NCBI RefSeq assembly: GCF_000153465.1
Contig: NZ_CH672387.1
Location: forward strand, 2,891,903 to 2,955,902
DNA: 64,000 nucleotides
Reading direction: 5' to 3'
Origin: Aurantimonas manganoxydans SI85-9A1
GTDB taxonomy: Bacteria > Pseudomonadota > Alphaproteobacteria > Rhizobiales > Rhizobiaceae
Shown: positions 43,461 to 52,776 of the stretch, one piece after another
How positions within the stretch are numbered: position 1 is the stretch's first letter
Layout: each line of letters starts with the position of its first letter
The notes under the pieces: generated by a model
Told to the model about the DNA's origin: nothing
What the model saw: only the letters and a program-made list of their open reading frames with translations
The model's database searches: none
Program-made: the position numbers and the translations under genes

Positions 43461-43979
43461 ATGAACATCGTCCTCGATCCCCAGCCCGTCCCGACCGACG
43501 ACGGCAGCGCCGTGTGCGCGCATTTCGTCGACCGCATGGGTCACCATCTCGAAGTGGAGGGCCTGCCGCGGATCGCGGGCCGTCTGTTCGGCTATCTGAT
43601 CCTTGCGCCCGTACCGGTCAGCTTCGGCGCGCTGGCGGAGACGCTCGGCGTCAGCCGCGGTTCGATCTCCACCAATGCCAGGCTCCTCGAAAGCAAGGGG
43701 CTGATCGAGCGGATCGCCGTGCCGGGCGAGCGCCAGGACTTCTTCCGCCTCGCCGAGCGCCCTTATGCGAACATGATGCGCGGCATCATCGCGCGGATGC
43801 AGGACATGCTCGCCACTCTTGCCGAGACCGCCGATGCCCTGCCCGGCGACGCTGCCGTCGAGCGCGCCCGGCTCGACGAAGCACGTCAGTTCTTCGAAAC
43901 GTCGGTTTCCGCCTTTGCCGACATCGCCGCGCGCCTGGCCGATCAGCCAGTGCCCGCGCAAACCCCGGACGACCGATGA
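43461..43979 (+). CDS. MarR/GbsR-family transcriptional regulator of the efflux operon
   Basis: A 172-residue protein with a winged helix at residues ~40-100: GLPRIAGRLFGYLILAPVPV SFGALAETLGVSRGSISTNA RLLESKGLIERI, the GbsR-type MarR pattern. The C-terminal helices likely dimerise. It starts the operon, overlaps the adaptor gene by 4 bp (ATGA), and is preceded by two inverted repeats, so it is likely the local repressor. The effector is unknown. Confidence 0.87.
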   Translation: MNIVLDPQPVPTDDGSAVCAHFVDRMGHHLEVEGLPRIAGRLFGYLILAPVPVSFGALAETLGVSRGSISTNARLLESKGLIERIAVPGERQDFFRLAERPYANMMRGIIARMQDMLATLAETADALPGDAAVERARLDEARQFFETSVSAFADIAARLADQPVPAQTPDDR

Positions 43980-45529
43980 CCAGCACCGACGAAAACCGGA
44001 CGCAGACACCGGCCGCCGACAGCACGCCCCCGGCCAGGGAACCGAGGTCCTATGCCGGCTGGCTGGCGACCCTCTTCGTTCTCGCCCTCGTGGGGTGGAT
44101 GGGCTCGGGCTATCTCTACCCTGCCGAGGACACCGCCACGGCGCCGCAGGCGCGCCAGCAGCAGCCCTTCACCGTCGAGGCCTTCGCCTCGAACGCCAAG
44201 GCGGTGACCCAGTTCGTCGCCGCCGAGGGGCAGGTCTCGCCCGACCGCATCACCCCGGTGCGCGCCAAGGTGGGCGGCACGGTGGAAGAGGTGCTCGTCG
44301 CCAAGGGCGATTTTCTCGAGGAAGGCACGTTGATCGCCCGGATCGCGCTCGACGATCGCAGTGCCCAGGTCGCCCAGGCCGAAGCGGAACTGTCGCGCCG
44401 CCAGGGCGAGTACGATCGGGTCTCGGGCCTGGCCGATCGCGGCTATTCGACCGCCGCCGAAGTCGAGGCCGCACAGGCCGAACTCGCCAGCGCCAAGGCG
44501 GCACTGGCGGCGATCCGGCAGACCACCGGCGATACCGAAATCCGCGCGCCGATCACCGGCGTTCTCGACGCCTTCGACCTCGATCTCGGCGAGTTCGTTG
44601 CCGCGAGCGCCGAGATCGGCCAGCAGATCGACATCGATCCCCTGACCGTCGACGTGCAGATCGCCCAGCAGAATGTCGGCAAGGTCAAGGTCGGCCAGCC
44701 GGCCGCCGTCACCTTCATCACCGGCGAGGCGCGCGAGGGCACGGTGCGCTACATCGCCGCCAATGCCGATACAGCCACCCGGACCTTCCCGGTGGAGGTC
44801 GTGGTGGAAAATCCCGACCGCGACATCCCGGCCGGCATTTCGGCGCAGGTCCGCATCCCCACCGGCGAGACGCCGGCACATTTCATCTCGGCGGCCCTGC
44901 TGGCGCTCGGCCCGGACGGCACGCTCGGCGTCAAGGCGGTCGGCGAAGACGACGTCGTCAGCTTCCATCCGATCGAACTGGTGCGCGCCGAAACCGACGG
45001 CATCTGGGTAAGCGGACTGCCCGAAGAGCTGCGCATCATCTCGGTGGGTCAGGGCTTCGTCGCGGCTGGCGAGACCGTGCGCGTGGTTGCGCCCGAACCG
45101 GGTGAATCGGGCGAGCCGGAGACGGCGGCGGACCCGCAGGTGGAGCTTCCCGAGCCGGCCCCCGACATCGTCGGCGAGACCGCCAGCGAACAGGAACAGG
45201 GCGCTGGCGGGATCGTGGCGCAGGGCGATACGGACGCCGACATGCCGCAGGCCGCGACAACCGACGAGAGCACGGAGACCGCTTCGATCGCTCCGCAGAC
45301 CGCCGCCGAGATCGAAGCCTCGCTGGAGGCCCTGCCGGTGCGGGCGCTGCAGCAGCGGCTGGAGACGCTCGGCTATTCGCCCGGCACCGTGGACGGCGTT
45401 CTCGGCGCATCGACCCGTGCGGCGATCCGCGCCTATCAGCGCGACAACGGCTTGGAGGTGACGGGCGAGGTGACGCCGGCGCTGGCGGGCGCGCTGCTTC
45501 TCGATGACGCCGCGGAGACGGCCCGATGA
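43976..45529 (+). CDS. RND efflux adaptor (membrane fusion protein) with C-terminal peptidoglycan-binding domain
   Basis: A 517-residue protein. Membrane anchor at residues ~21-42 (WLATLFVLALVGWMGSGYL), then HlyD-type lipoyl halves (VSPDRITPVRAKVGGTVEEV; TEIRAPITGVLDAFDLDLGE), a short alpha hairpin and a beta-barrel. From ~360 there is a Glu/Ala/Thr-rich linker, then at ~458-510 a PG_binding_1 domain (VRALQQRLETLGYSPGTVDG VLGASTRAAIRAYQRDNGLE). Adaptors usually end before this. ATG 43976 overlaps the regulator stop. It links the permease to the envelope, probably with an outer-membrane channel encoded elsewhere. Confidence 0.9.
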   Translation: MTSTDENRTQTPAADSTPPAREPRSYAGWLATLFVLALVGWMGSGYLYPAEDTATAPQARQQQPFTVEAFASNAKAVTQFVAAEGQVSPDRITPVRAKVGGTVEEVLVAKGDFLEEGTLIARIALDDRSAQVAQAEAELSRRQGEYDRVSGLADRGYSTAAEVEAAQAELASAKAALAAIRQTTGDTEIRAPITGVLDAFDLDLGEFVAASAEIGQQIDIDPLTVDVQIAQQNVGKVKVGQPAAVTFITGEAREGTVRYIAANADTATRTFPVEVVVENPDRDIPAGISAQVRIPTGETPAHFISAALLALGPDGTLGVKAVGEDDVVSFHPIELVRAETDGIWVSGLPEELRIISVGQGFVAAGETVRVVAPEPGESGEPETAADPQVELPEPAPDIVGETASEQEQGAGGIVAQGDTDADMPQAATTDESTETASIAPQTAAEIEASLEALPVRALQQRLETLGYSPGTVDGVLGASTRAAIRAYQRDNGLEVTGEVTPALAGALLLDDAAETAR

Positions 45530-48500
45530 GAGCCCTCATCGACGCCGCCTTCGACCGGTCGCGAACGGTCCTCCTGTTCCTCATCCTGGTGCTGATCGCT
45601 GGTGTCGCCGGCTATCAGGCGATCCCGAAGGAATCCTCGCCCGACATCCCGATCCCGGTGATGTATGTCAGCGCGGTGCTGGAAGGCATCTCGCCGGAGG
45701 ATAGCGAGCGCCTGCTGGTGCGGCCGCTGGAGACCGAGCTGTCGTCGCTCTCAGGGCTCGACGAGATGGAGGCGCATGCCTCCGAGGGCTTCGCCTCGGT
45801 GCAGCTGAAGTTCGAGGCGGGCTTCGACGCCGACGAGGCACTGACCGACGTCAAGGACGCCGTCGACCGCGCCAAGCCGAACATGCCGGCCGAGGTCGAC
45901 GAGCCGGTGGTCACCGAGGTGAACACCTCGCTGTTCCCGATCCTGACCGTCGTCCTGTCCGGGCCGATTCCCGAACGCTCGTTGGTCAACATCGCCAGCG
46001 ATCTGAAGGACGATCTGGAAGCGCTGTCGGGCGTTCTGGAAATCGACATCGGCGGCGAGCGCGAAGAGCTGATGGAGGTCCTGATCGACCCCACGGTCTT
46101 CGAGACCTACAATCTGTCCTTCGACGAACTGGTCAGCCAGATCAGCCGCAACAACCGGCTGATCGCCGCCGGCGCGCTCGACACCGGGGCCGGACGGATC
46201 GTCCTCAAGGTACCCGGCCTGATCGAGGACGCGCAGGACGTGCTCGACCTGCCGATCAAGGTCGACGGCTCGACCGTCCTGACCTTCAAGGACGTCGCCA
46301 TCGCGCGGCGCACCTTCGAGGACCCGGAGGGCTTTGCCCGCATCGACGGCGAACCGTCGCTGGCACTGGAAGTGAAGAAGCGCTCCGGCGCCAACATCAT
46401 CGAGACGGTGGACGCCGTCCGCGAAGTGGTCGCGCGCCAGAAGGAAGCCTGGCCCCAAACGGTGAGCGTGCGCTACCTGCAGGACGAGTCCGAGCAGGTG
46501 AAGACCATGCTCGGCGATCTGGAAAACAACGTCATCTCGGCCATCGTGCTGGTGATGATCGTCATCGTCGCGGCGCTCGGCTTCCGCACCTCGGTGCTGG
46601 TCGGCTTGTCGATCCCGGGCTCCTTCCTCGCCGGCATCGCGATCCTCTGGCTCGCCGGCTACACGATGAACATCATCGTGCTGTTCTCGCTGATCCTCGT
46701 GGTCGGCATGCTGGTCGACGGAGCCATCGTCACCACCGAGCTCGCCGACCGGCGGCTTCTGGAAGGCGCCTCCCCGCGCGACGCCTATCGCCAAGCGGCC
46801 AAGCGCATGGCCTGGCCGATCATCGCCTCGACGGTGACGACGCTCGCCGTGTTCCTGCCGCTTCTGTTCTGGAGCGGGATCGTCGGCGAGTTCATGAAAT
46901 TCCTGCCGATCACGGTGATGATCACCCTCACCGCGTCGCTGTTCATGGCGCTGGTCTTCATCCCGGTCCTCGGCGGCATGATCGGCAAGGCCCAGCCGAT
47001 GCCGGCGCGCCAGCGTGCGGCCATCGAGGCCGCCGAGACCGGCGACATGTCGCAGATCGGCGGCTGGACCGGCACCTATCTGCGCGTCCTGCGCAGCGCC
47101 GTGAAGGCACCCTTCGCCACCCTCGTCATCGCCACCGTCCTGCTCGTCGGCGCCTTCTACGGCTATTCGCAGCACGGCAAGGGCGTCGAGTTCTTCCCGT
47201 CGATCGAACCGGAATTCGCCCAGGTGCAGATCCGCGCCCGCGACAATTTCTCGATCTTCGAGCGCGACGCGCTGGTGCGCCGGGTCGAGAGCCGGCTGCT
47301 CGGCATGGAGGAGGTGCAGACTGTCTATGCCCGCACGCTGAGCGAAGGCGGCGCCCGGCAGGTCGGGGCCGACGTCATCGGCACCGTCCAGCTGGAGCTC
47401 GACGAATGGGACGAGCGGCGCAAGGCGACGGCGATCTTCGACGACATCCGAGCCCGTGTGGCCGACATTCCCGGCATCACCGTGCAGGTGCAGCAGGAAC
47501 AGAACGGCCCGGCCAGCGGCAAGCCGGTCAATCTCAAGCTGCTCGGCCCGTCGCTGGAAACGCTGGCCGACGGCATCGCCACGGCGCGCGGCCTGATGGA
47601 AGAGATCGGCGGCTTCACCAACGTCACCGACACGCGCCCCCTGCCCGGCGTCGAATGGCAGCTGCAGGTCAACCGCGAGGAGGCCGCGCGCTATGGCGCC
47701 GACGTCTCGCTGCTCGGCCAGGCCGTCCGGCTTCTTACCGCCGGGATCGAGGTTTCCAACTATCGGCCGGAGGATGCCGGCGGCGACGGCGAGGTGCCGA
47801 TCCGCGTGCGCTTCCCGGCCGGCGACCGGACGCTGGAGCGGCTGCAGGATCTAAGGATCCCCACCGCGCAAGGCCTCGTGCCCATCCGCAACTTCGTCTC
47901 CTTCAAGCCGGCGCCCAAGGTCGGCACGATCATCCGCATCGACCAGCGCCGGGTCATGGCGGTGGAGGCGGACGTCGCCGAGGGCCTGCTGGTCAACGAC
48001 CAGATCGTCGCCCTGCGGCAGGCGCTGGAACAGGCCAGCCTGCCGCCCGGCGTCGATTTCCGCTTCGGCGGCGAGGCGGAGGATCAGGCGGAAGCGATGA
48101 GCTTCCTCGCCGGCGCCTTCGGCGCGGCGATCTTCCTGATGTTCCTGGTGCTGGTGACCCAGTTCAACTCGATCTACCAGGCCATCCTGGTGATGAGCGC
48201 CATCGTGTTCTCGACGGCCGGGGTGTTCTACGGCCTGCTCATCACCGGACGGCCGTTCGGCGTGGTGATGGGCGGCATCGGCGTGATCGCGCTGGCCGGC
48301 ATCGTGGTCAACAACAACATCGTCCTGATCGACACCTACAACGATCTGCGGCGCTCCGGCCAGCCGCCGCTGGAAGCGCTGTTGCGCACCGGCGCCCAGC
48401 GTCTGCGGCCGGTGTTTCTGACCTCGATCACCACCGTTCTGGGGCTCATGCCGATGGTGATCGGCGTCAACATCGACTTCATCCACCGCACCATGGCGTT

Positions 48501-48738
48501 CGGTGCGCCCTCGACCCAGTGGTGGACGGAACTGTCGAGCGCCATCGCCGGCGGCCTGACCTTCGCGACGGTGCTGACGCTGGTGCTGACCCCGGCCATG
48601 CTGATGCTGGGCGAATGCCTGGTCGCCTGGTTCAAGCGCAGGCGCGGCGAGGACGCACCGAGCCCGCTCATCGGCGATCCGCTGGCAAAGCACGCACCGG
48701 CACCCGCAAGCGCCGCGCCCGCTCCCGCTCCCGCCTGA
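45526..48738 (+). CDS. RND-family efflux permease (AcrB/HAE1-like)
   Basis: A 1070-residue protein with the usual two halves: helix 1 at ~15-32, large periplasmic loops, helices 2-6 at ~340-490, helix 7 at ~530-550 and helices 8-12 at ~865-1040. TM4 reads VVGMLVDGAIVTTELADRR, with Asp-Gly in place of the Asp-Asp pair of AcrB. TM10 reads IVVNNNIVLIDTYNDLR, with Asn in place of the AcrB Lys940. The Ala/Pro tail is low-complexity. Substrate unknown; start overlaps the adaptor (ATGA). Confidence 0.93.
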   Translation: MRALIDAAFDRSRTVLLFLILVLIAGVAGYQAIPKESSPDIPIPVMYVSAVLEGISPEDSERLLVRPLETELSSLSGLDEMEAHASEGFASVQLKFEAGFDADEALTDVKDAVDRAKPNMPAEVDEPVVTEVNTSLFPILTVVLSGPIPERSLVNIASDLKDDLEALSGVLEIDIGGEREELMEVLIDPTVFETYNLSFDELVSQISRNNRLIAAGALDTGAGRIVLKVPGLIEDAQDVLDLPIKVDGSTVLTFKDVAIARRTFEDPEGFARIDGEPSLALEVKKRSGANIIETVDAVREVVARQKEAWPQTVSVRYLQDESEQVKTMLGDLENNVISAIVLVMIVIVAALGFRTSVLVGLSIPGSFLAGIAILWLAGYTMNIIVLFSLILVVGMLVDGAIVTTELADRRLLEGASPRDAYRQAAKRMAWPIIASTVTTLAVFLPLLFWSGIVGEFMKFLPITVMITLTASLFMALVFIPVLGGMIGKAQPMPARQRAAIEAAETGDMSQIGGWTGTYLRVLRSAVKAPFATLVIATVLLVGAFYGYSQHGKGVEFFPSIEPEFAQVQIRARDNFSIFERDALVRRVESRLLGMEEVQTVYARTLSEGGARQVGADVIGTVQLELDEWDERRKATAIFDDIRARVADIPGITVQVQQEQNGPASGKPVNLKLLGPSLETLADGIATARGLMEEIGGFTNVTDTRPLPGVEWQLQVNREEAARYGADVSLLGQAVRLLTAGIEVSNYRPEDAGGDGEVPIRVRFPAGDRTLERLQDLRIPTAQGLVPIRNFVSFKPAPKVGTIIRIDQRRVMAVEADVAEGLLVNDQIVALRQALEQASLPPGVDFRFGGEAEDQAEAMSFLAGAFGAAIFLMFLVLVTQFNSIYQAILVMSAIVFSTAGVFYGLLITGRPFGVVMGGIGVIALAGIVVNNNIVLIDTYNDLRRSGQPPLEALLRTGAQRLRPVFLTSITTVLGLMPMVIGVNIDFIHRTMAFGAPSTQWWTELSSAIAGGLTFATVLTLVLTPAMLMLGECLVAWFKRRRGEDAPSPLIGDPLAKHAPAPASAAPAPAPA

Positions 48739-48796
48739 CGGCATCGCACTGGCGGCGTCGCCGAACGGGTCGATCGACGCGGCTCCCTAAACGCAG

Positions 48797-48823
48797 AAAG
48801 GCCGGGGACATGCCCCGGCCTTT
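48797..48823. terminator. Bidirectional terminator between the RND operon and the ABC transporter operon
   Basis: AAAGGCCGGGG, loop ACATG, CCCCGGCCTTT. It has A and T tracts on both sides and lies between two convergent operons, so it should stop transcripts from both. Confidence 0.88.
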
Positions 48824-48850
48824 CGCTTGTCCGCACTGACCGGCAGGCGG

Positions 48851-49846
48851 TCAGTCCATCTCGGCAGCCTTGTCGGTGACGACGCTGGTCCAGGCGCCCT
48901 CGGGCTCCTTGGTGATCACCGGGTCGGAACCGCCCGACATCAGGACGCCGACGGTGTTGTCGGCCGCCGCGGTGTCGAGCGCGCCGTCGTCACCGAGAAG
49001 CTTGGCGATCTCGCCCATCATGAAGGTCTGGTGCGCCATGGTCTGGGCGCCGGTCATGTCGTTGTCGAGAACGATCTCGGCCGCCTCTTCCGGGTTTTCG
49101 GCCGCATATGACCAGCCCTTCATCGACGCCTTCACGAAGCGGGCATAGGCATCCACCATCTCCGGCTTCTGCAGATCCTCTTCAAGGACATAAAGGCCGT
49201 CCTCGAGCGTCGCGACGCCCTGGTCGGTGTAGTTGAACACCACCAGTTCCTCGGCCGGGATGCCGGCGTCCAGAACCTGGCCGTATTCGTTGTACGTCAT
49301 GGTGGAGATGCAGTCGGCCTGCTTCTGGATCAGCGGGTCGACATTGAAGCCCTGCTTGATGACGGTGACGCCGTCATCGCCGCCTTCGGTCGACAGGCCG
49401 AGCTGCGACATCCAGGACAGGAACGGATATTCGTTGCCCGAGAACCAGACGCCGAGGGTCTTGCCCTTGAAGTCCGCAGGCTTCTCGATGCCGGTCTCCT
49501 TGCGACAGGTCAGCATCATGCCCGAGCGCTCGAAGGGCTGGGCGATGTTGACCAGCGCAACGCCCTTTTCGCGGGCGGCCAGTGCCGACGGCATCCAGTC
49601 GACGACGATGTCGGCGCCGCCACCAGCCAGCACCTGCACCGGGGCGATGTCGGGTCCGCCCGGCTTGATGGTGACGTCGAGATCGGCCTCCTCGTAGAAA
49701 CCCTTCTCCTTGGCGACGTAATAGCCGGCGAACTGCGCCTGGGTGACCCATTTGAGCTGCAGCGTCAGCGCATCCTGCGCCATCGCGGGCATCGCCAGAC
49801 CAAGACCTGCCAACGCCACCGTGGCGCCTGCCAGTAGCTTCCTCAT
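48851..49846 (-). CDS. NMT1/THI5-type ABC transporter substrate-binding protein
   Basis: A 331-residue periplasmic protein with signal peptide MRKLLAGATVALAGLGLAMP AMA-QD. NMT1/THI5-like domain: TLQLKWVTQAQFAGYYVAKE KGFYEEADLDVTIKPGGPDI. Members bind pyrimidine-type ligands such as hydroxymethylpyrimidine precursors. Here the gene cluster favours a pyrimidine-related substrate, which is inference. ATG 49846 is chosen over 49852 because AAGGAG lies 7 bp before it and only 1 bp before the other. Confidence 0.9.
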   Translation of the reverse strand: MRKLLAGATVALAGLGLAMPAMAQDALTLQLKWVTQAQFAGYYVAKEKGFYEEADLDVTIKPGGPDIAPVQVLAGGGADIVVDWMPSALAAREKGVALVNIAQPFERSGMMLTCRKETGIEKPADFKGKTLGVWFSGNEYPFLSWMSQLGLSTEGGDDGVTVIKQGFNVDPLIQKQADCISTMTYNEYGQVLDAGIPAEELVVFNYTDQGVATLEDGLYVLEEDLQKPEMVDAYARFVKASMKGWSYAAENPEEAAEIVLDNDMTGAQTMAHQTFMMGEIAKLLGDDGALDTAAADNTVGVLMSGGSDPVITKEPEGAWTSVVTDKAAEMD

Positions 49847-49881
49847 GCGCATTCTCCTTTGCTGCTGCGTTGCGTCGCCGC

Positions 49882-50856
49882 CTAGCCCTTGCGGTAGGAC
49901 GGATGCCAGAAGGTCGTGATCCGCTCGATGACGGACAGAATGCCATAGGTCAGCGAACCGGCGAGCGCGGCGACCGCGATCTCGGCCCAGACCATGTCGG
50001 TGTTCATCCGGCCGATCTCGGCCGAGATGCGAAAGCCCATGCCGACGATCGGCGTGCCGAAGAACTCCGCCACGATTGCACCGATCAGGGCGAGGGTCGA
50101 GTTGATCTTCAGCGCGTTGAAGATGAAGGGCATGGCCGCCGGCAGCCGTAGCTTCAGAAGGCTCTGCCAGGGTCCGGCAGCATAGGTGCGCATCAGGTCG
50201 CGTTCCATCGCCCCGGCCGCCGAGAGGCCGGCGACGGTGTTCACCAGCATGGGGAAGAAGGTCATCACCACGACCACGGCGGCCTTGGACGGCCAGTCGA
50301 AACCGAACCACATCACCATGATCGGCGCGACGCCGACGATGGGCAGTGCCGAGACGAGGTTGCCGACCGGCAGGAGGCCGCGCTTGAGGAAGGACGAGCG
50401 ATCGACCAGCACCGCGACTACGAAGCCGCTGGCACAGCCGATGACGTAGCCGGCGATTACCGCCTTCAGGAAGGTCTGGACGAAGTCGACCCACAGGATC
50501 GGCAGCGAGCTGGCAATCCTGACACCGATGTCGGAGGGGGCCGGCAGCAAGACGATCGGCACCTGCAACGCCCGCACCACGAACTCCCAGAGGAACAGCA
50601 GCGAGACGCCGAAGACGATCGGAATGAGCACCTGGAGCGCGACGCGCCCTGCCCGCCCCCGCGGCTCGATCGCGGCGAGACTGACGGTCAGCCGCCAGGA
50701 GGCGGCCCAGAAGGCGAGGATCGCCAGGATCAGAAGCGGGCCGCGCTGGTCCACACCGAGCAGCGCCAGCGCGGCGATCGCCGCCATTGCCGCAAGGCCA
50801 CCGGTCAGGGCGATCGCGCCGGGACCGGGGCCGGCGCCGTTCCGCACGGCGCTCAT
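49882..50856 (-). CDS. ABC transporter permease 1
   Basis: A 324-residue BPD-type permease with six to seven hydrophobic segments. The EAA-like loop contains DLMRTYAAGPWQSLLKLRLP AAMPFIFNALKI, which docks on the ATPase. Pairs with the second permease (50853-51809) to form a heterodimeric pore. ATG overlaps the upstream permease stop (ATGA). Confidence 0.92.
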   Translation of the reverse strand: MSAVRNGAGPGPGAIALTGGLAAMAAIAALALLGVDQRGPLLILAILAFWAASWRLTVSLAAIEPRGRAGRVALQVLIPIVFGVSLLFLWEFVVRALQVPIVLLPAPSDIGVRIASSLPILWVDFVQTFLKAVIAGYVIGCASGFVVAVLVDRSSFLKRGLLPVGNLVSALPIVGVAPIMVMWFGFDWPSKAAVVVVMTFFPMLVNTVAGLSAAGAMERDLMRTYAAGPWQSLLKLRLPAAMPFIFNALKINSTLALIGAIVAEFFGTPIVGMGFRISAEIGRMNTDMVWAEIAVAALAGSLTYGILSVIERITTFWHPSYRKG

Positions 50857-51809
50857 GGCCGGGCCCCCATGCGCTTGAGCGACGCCTTTTCGCCGAGCCC
50901 GATCAGCCAGACGAGGACACCCGCCATGATCGCGGCGGCGACGAGCGCCGACCAGATCTGGATGGTCTGGCCATAATAGGAGCCGGCCAGAAGCCGCGCG
51001 CCGAGACCGGCTACGGCGCCGGTCGGCAATTCGCCGACGATGGCGCCGACGAGAGCCGCCGCCACGGCGACCTTCATGGAGGTGAACAGGAACGGCATGG
51101 ACGCCGGCCAGCGCAGCTTGACCAGCGTCTGGCGGCGGGACGCCGAATAGGTGTGCATCAGATCGATCAGCATCGCGTCGGGCGAGCGCAGCCCCTTCAC
51201 CATGCCGACCGCCACTGGGAAGAAGGACAGATAGGTTGAGATGATCGCCTTGGGCAGAAGGCCGGTCACGCCGACGGAATTGAGGACGACGATCACCATC
51301 GGCGCGATGGCAAGGATCGGGATGGTCTGCGAGGCGATGATCCAAGGCATCAGGCTCTTGTCGAGCGTGCGCGAATTGAGGATGCCGACGGCCAGCAGCA
51401 CGCCCAGGGCGGTGCCGATGAGAAAGCCGAGCAGCGTCGAGGAGAGCGTCACCCAGGCGTGGTAGAGCAGCGAACGCGGCGAGGACGGTTTCACCCCGAC
51501 CGTCGAGTTCCAGATTTCCACGACGATCTGGTGCGGCGCCGGCAGCACCGGCCGCTCGGCCGACCAGGCGGCCGCGACCGTATCGAGGACGCCATAGGCC
51601 TCGCCGGCGCGCTCCAGCTTCACCGTCTCGGTCGCCCAGTTCATGCCGATGGCGGCAAGATACCAGATGGCGAGGATTGCCAGGACGACGGTGAGCACCG
51701 GTACGGTCCGCCCGTCGCGCATGCGCCGGCCGAGCCGCCGCAGCGGACCGGCATAGCCGATCCCAGCCCCCGGCTCGGCAATGGGTGTCGGCGGCGGCGT
51801 CATTGGCAC
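50853..51809 (-). CDS. ABC transporter permease 2
   Basis: A 318-residue permease of the same family with the EAA-like loop IDLMHTYSASRRQTLVKLRW PASMPFLFTSMKV. Membrane helices begin near residue 38. It has a longer N-terminal and periplasmic part than permease 1. It starts 3 bp after the ATPase stop (or at M3, 51803). Confidence 0.92.
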   Translation of the reverse strand: MPMTPPPTPIAEPGAGIGYAGPLRRLGRRMRDGRTVPVLTVVLAILAIWYLAAIGMNWATETVKLERAGEAYGVLDTVAAAWSAERPVLPAPHQIVVEIWNSTVGVKPSSPRSLLYHAWVTLSSTLLGFLIGTALGVLLAVGILNSRTLDKSLMPWIIASQTIPILAIAPMVIVVLNSVGVTGLLPKAIISTYLSFFPVAVGMVKGLRSPDAMLIDLMHTYSASRRQTLVKLRWPASMPFLFTSMKVAVAAALVGAIVGELPTGAVAGLGARLLAGSYYGQTIQIWSALVAAAIMAGVLVWLIGLGEKASLKRMGARP

Positions 51810-51812
51810 CGC

Positions 51813-52586
51813 TCAGTCATAGCCGTGCCCTGCCCGCAGCCCTTCGCGCACCCGGTGGGCGATGGCGAGGAATTCCGGCGTGTCGCGGATGTCGAGGGGA
51901 CGGTCCGGCCCGAGATCGCAGTCGATGATTTCGTGGATGCGACCGGGGCGCGGGCTCATCACCACGATCCGCGTCGACAGGAACACCGCTTCCGGGATCG
52001 AATGCGTCACGAAGACGACGGTCTTCTGCGTCTTGGCCCAGAGCTTCAGCAGTTCCTCGTTGAGATGGTCGCGGACGATTTCGTCGAGCGCGCCGAAGGG
52101 TTCGTCCATCAGGAGGAGGTCCGGATCGAAGCACAGGGCGCGGGCGATCGACGCCCGCTGCTGCATGCCGCCGGACAATTGCCAGGGATATTTGCGGCCG
52201 AAGCCGGCAAGGCCGACCAGTTCGAGATTGGCGTCGATCCGGCGTTTCCGCTCGGCCCGGTCGAAACCCATGATCTCCAGTGGCAGCGCGACGTTCTTCT
52301 CGATCGTGCGCCAGGGATAGAGCGCCGCGGCCTGGAAGACATAGCCATAGGCCCGCGCCTGGCGCGCCTGATCGGGCGTCATGCCGTTGACCGAGATCGA
52401 TCCGCCGGTCGGCTGCTCAAGGTCGGCGATAACCCTGAGCAGCGTGGTCTTGCCGCAACCGGACGGCCCGATGAAGGAGACGAATTCGCCGCTGTTCACG
52501 GTGAGGTCGATGCCCTTCAGCGCATGAACCGGCGTATCGGCGGTCTCGAAGACGAGGTCGAGATTGCGTGCTTCGATGACGTTCAC
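51813..52586 (-). CDS. ABC transporter ATP-binding protein (nitrate/taurine/THI5-type)
   Basis: A 257-residue ATPase: Walker A GPSGCGKTT, Q-loop around GYVFQAAALYPWRTIEKN, signature LSGGMQQRASIARAL, Walker B LLLMDEPFGALDE, switch His in VFVTHSIPEAV. It heads the transporter operon of one ATPase, two permeases and the binding protein. Confidence 0.95.
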   Translation of the reverse strand: MNVIEARNLDLVFETADTPVHALKGIDLTVNSGEFVSFIGPSGCGKTTLLRVIADLEQPTGGSISVNGMTPDQARQARAYGYVFQAAALYPWRTIEKNVALPLEIMGFDRAERKRRIDANLELVGLAGFGRKYPWQLSGGMQQRASIARALCFDPDLLLMDEPFGALDEIVRDHLNEELLKLWAKTQKTVVFVTHSIPEAVFLSTRIVVMSPRPGRIHEIIDCDLGPDRPLDIRDTPEFLAIAHRVREGLRAGHGYD

Positions 52587-52776
52587 GTTGCGCCTTTACT
52601 CACCGCCACCACGATTGGGTGGCCCACTTTCGCTTCGGCTAAAGACCGCAGTGCTTCAATACCACCGACAGCGTGTTCGATGGCGGCGCGCAATCGCTGG
52701 TCATGTCCGGGCCGGAAACGACCACCGTTCGTCGTTTCTTCACAACCACATATGCAACGTGGGCTGCTCACCGTAG

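Noticed and set aside
43430-43976. A longer adaptor reading frame starting before the regulator gene
   Set aside because: It is an out-of-frame reading of the MarR/GbsR gene; the adaptor starts at 43976.
41847-44009. A 720-codon minus-strand frame across flgF, fliI and the efflux regulator
   Set aside because: It is antisense to three well-supported genes and has no family features.
48851-50494. A 547-codon version of the binding protein reaching into the permease gene
   Set aside because: The signal peptide MRKLLAGATVALAG with AAGGAG upstream marks the real start at 49846.
52587-52776. Promoter or RutR site before the ABC transporter
   Set aside because: I could see only weak half-site-like TGGTCA; it is not good enough to call.
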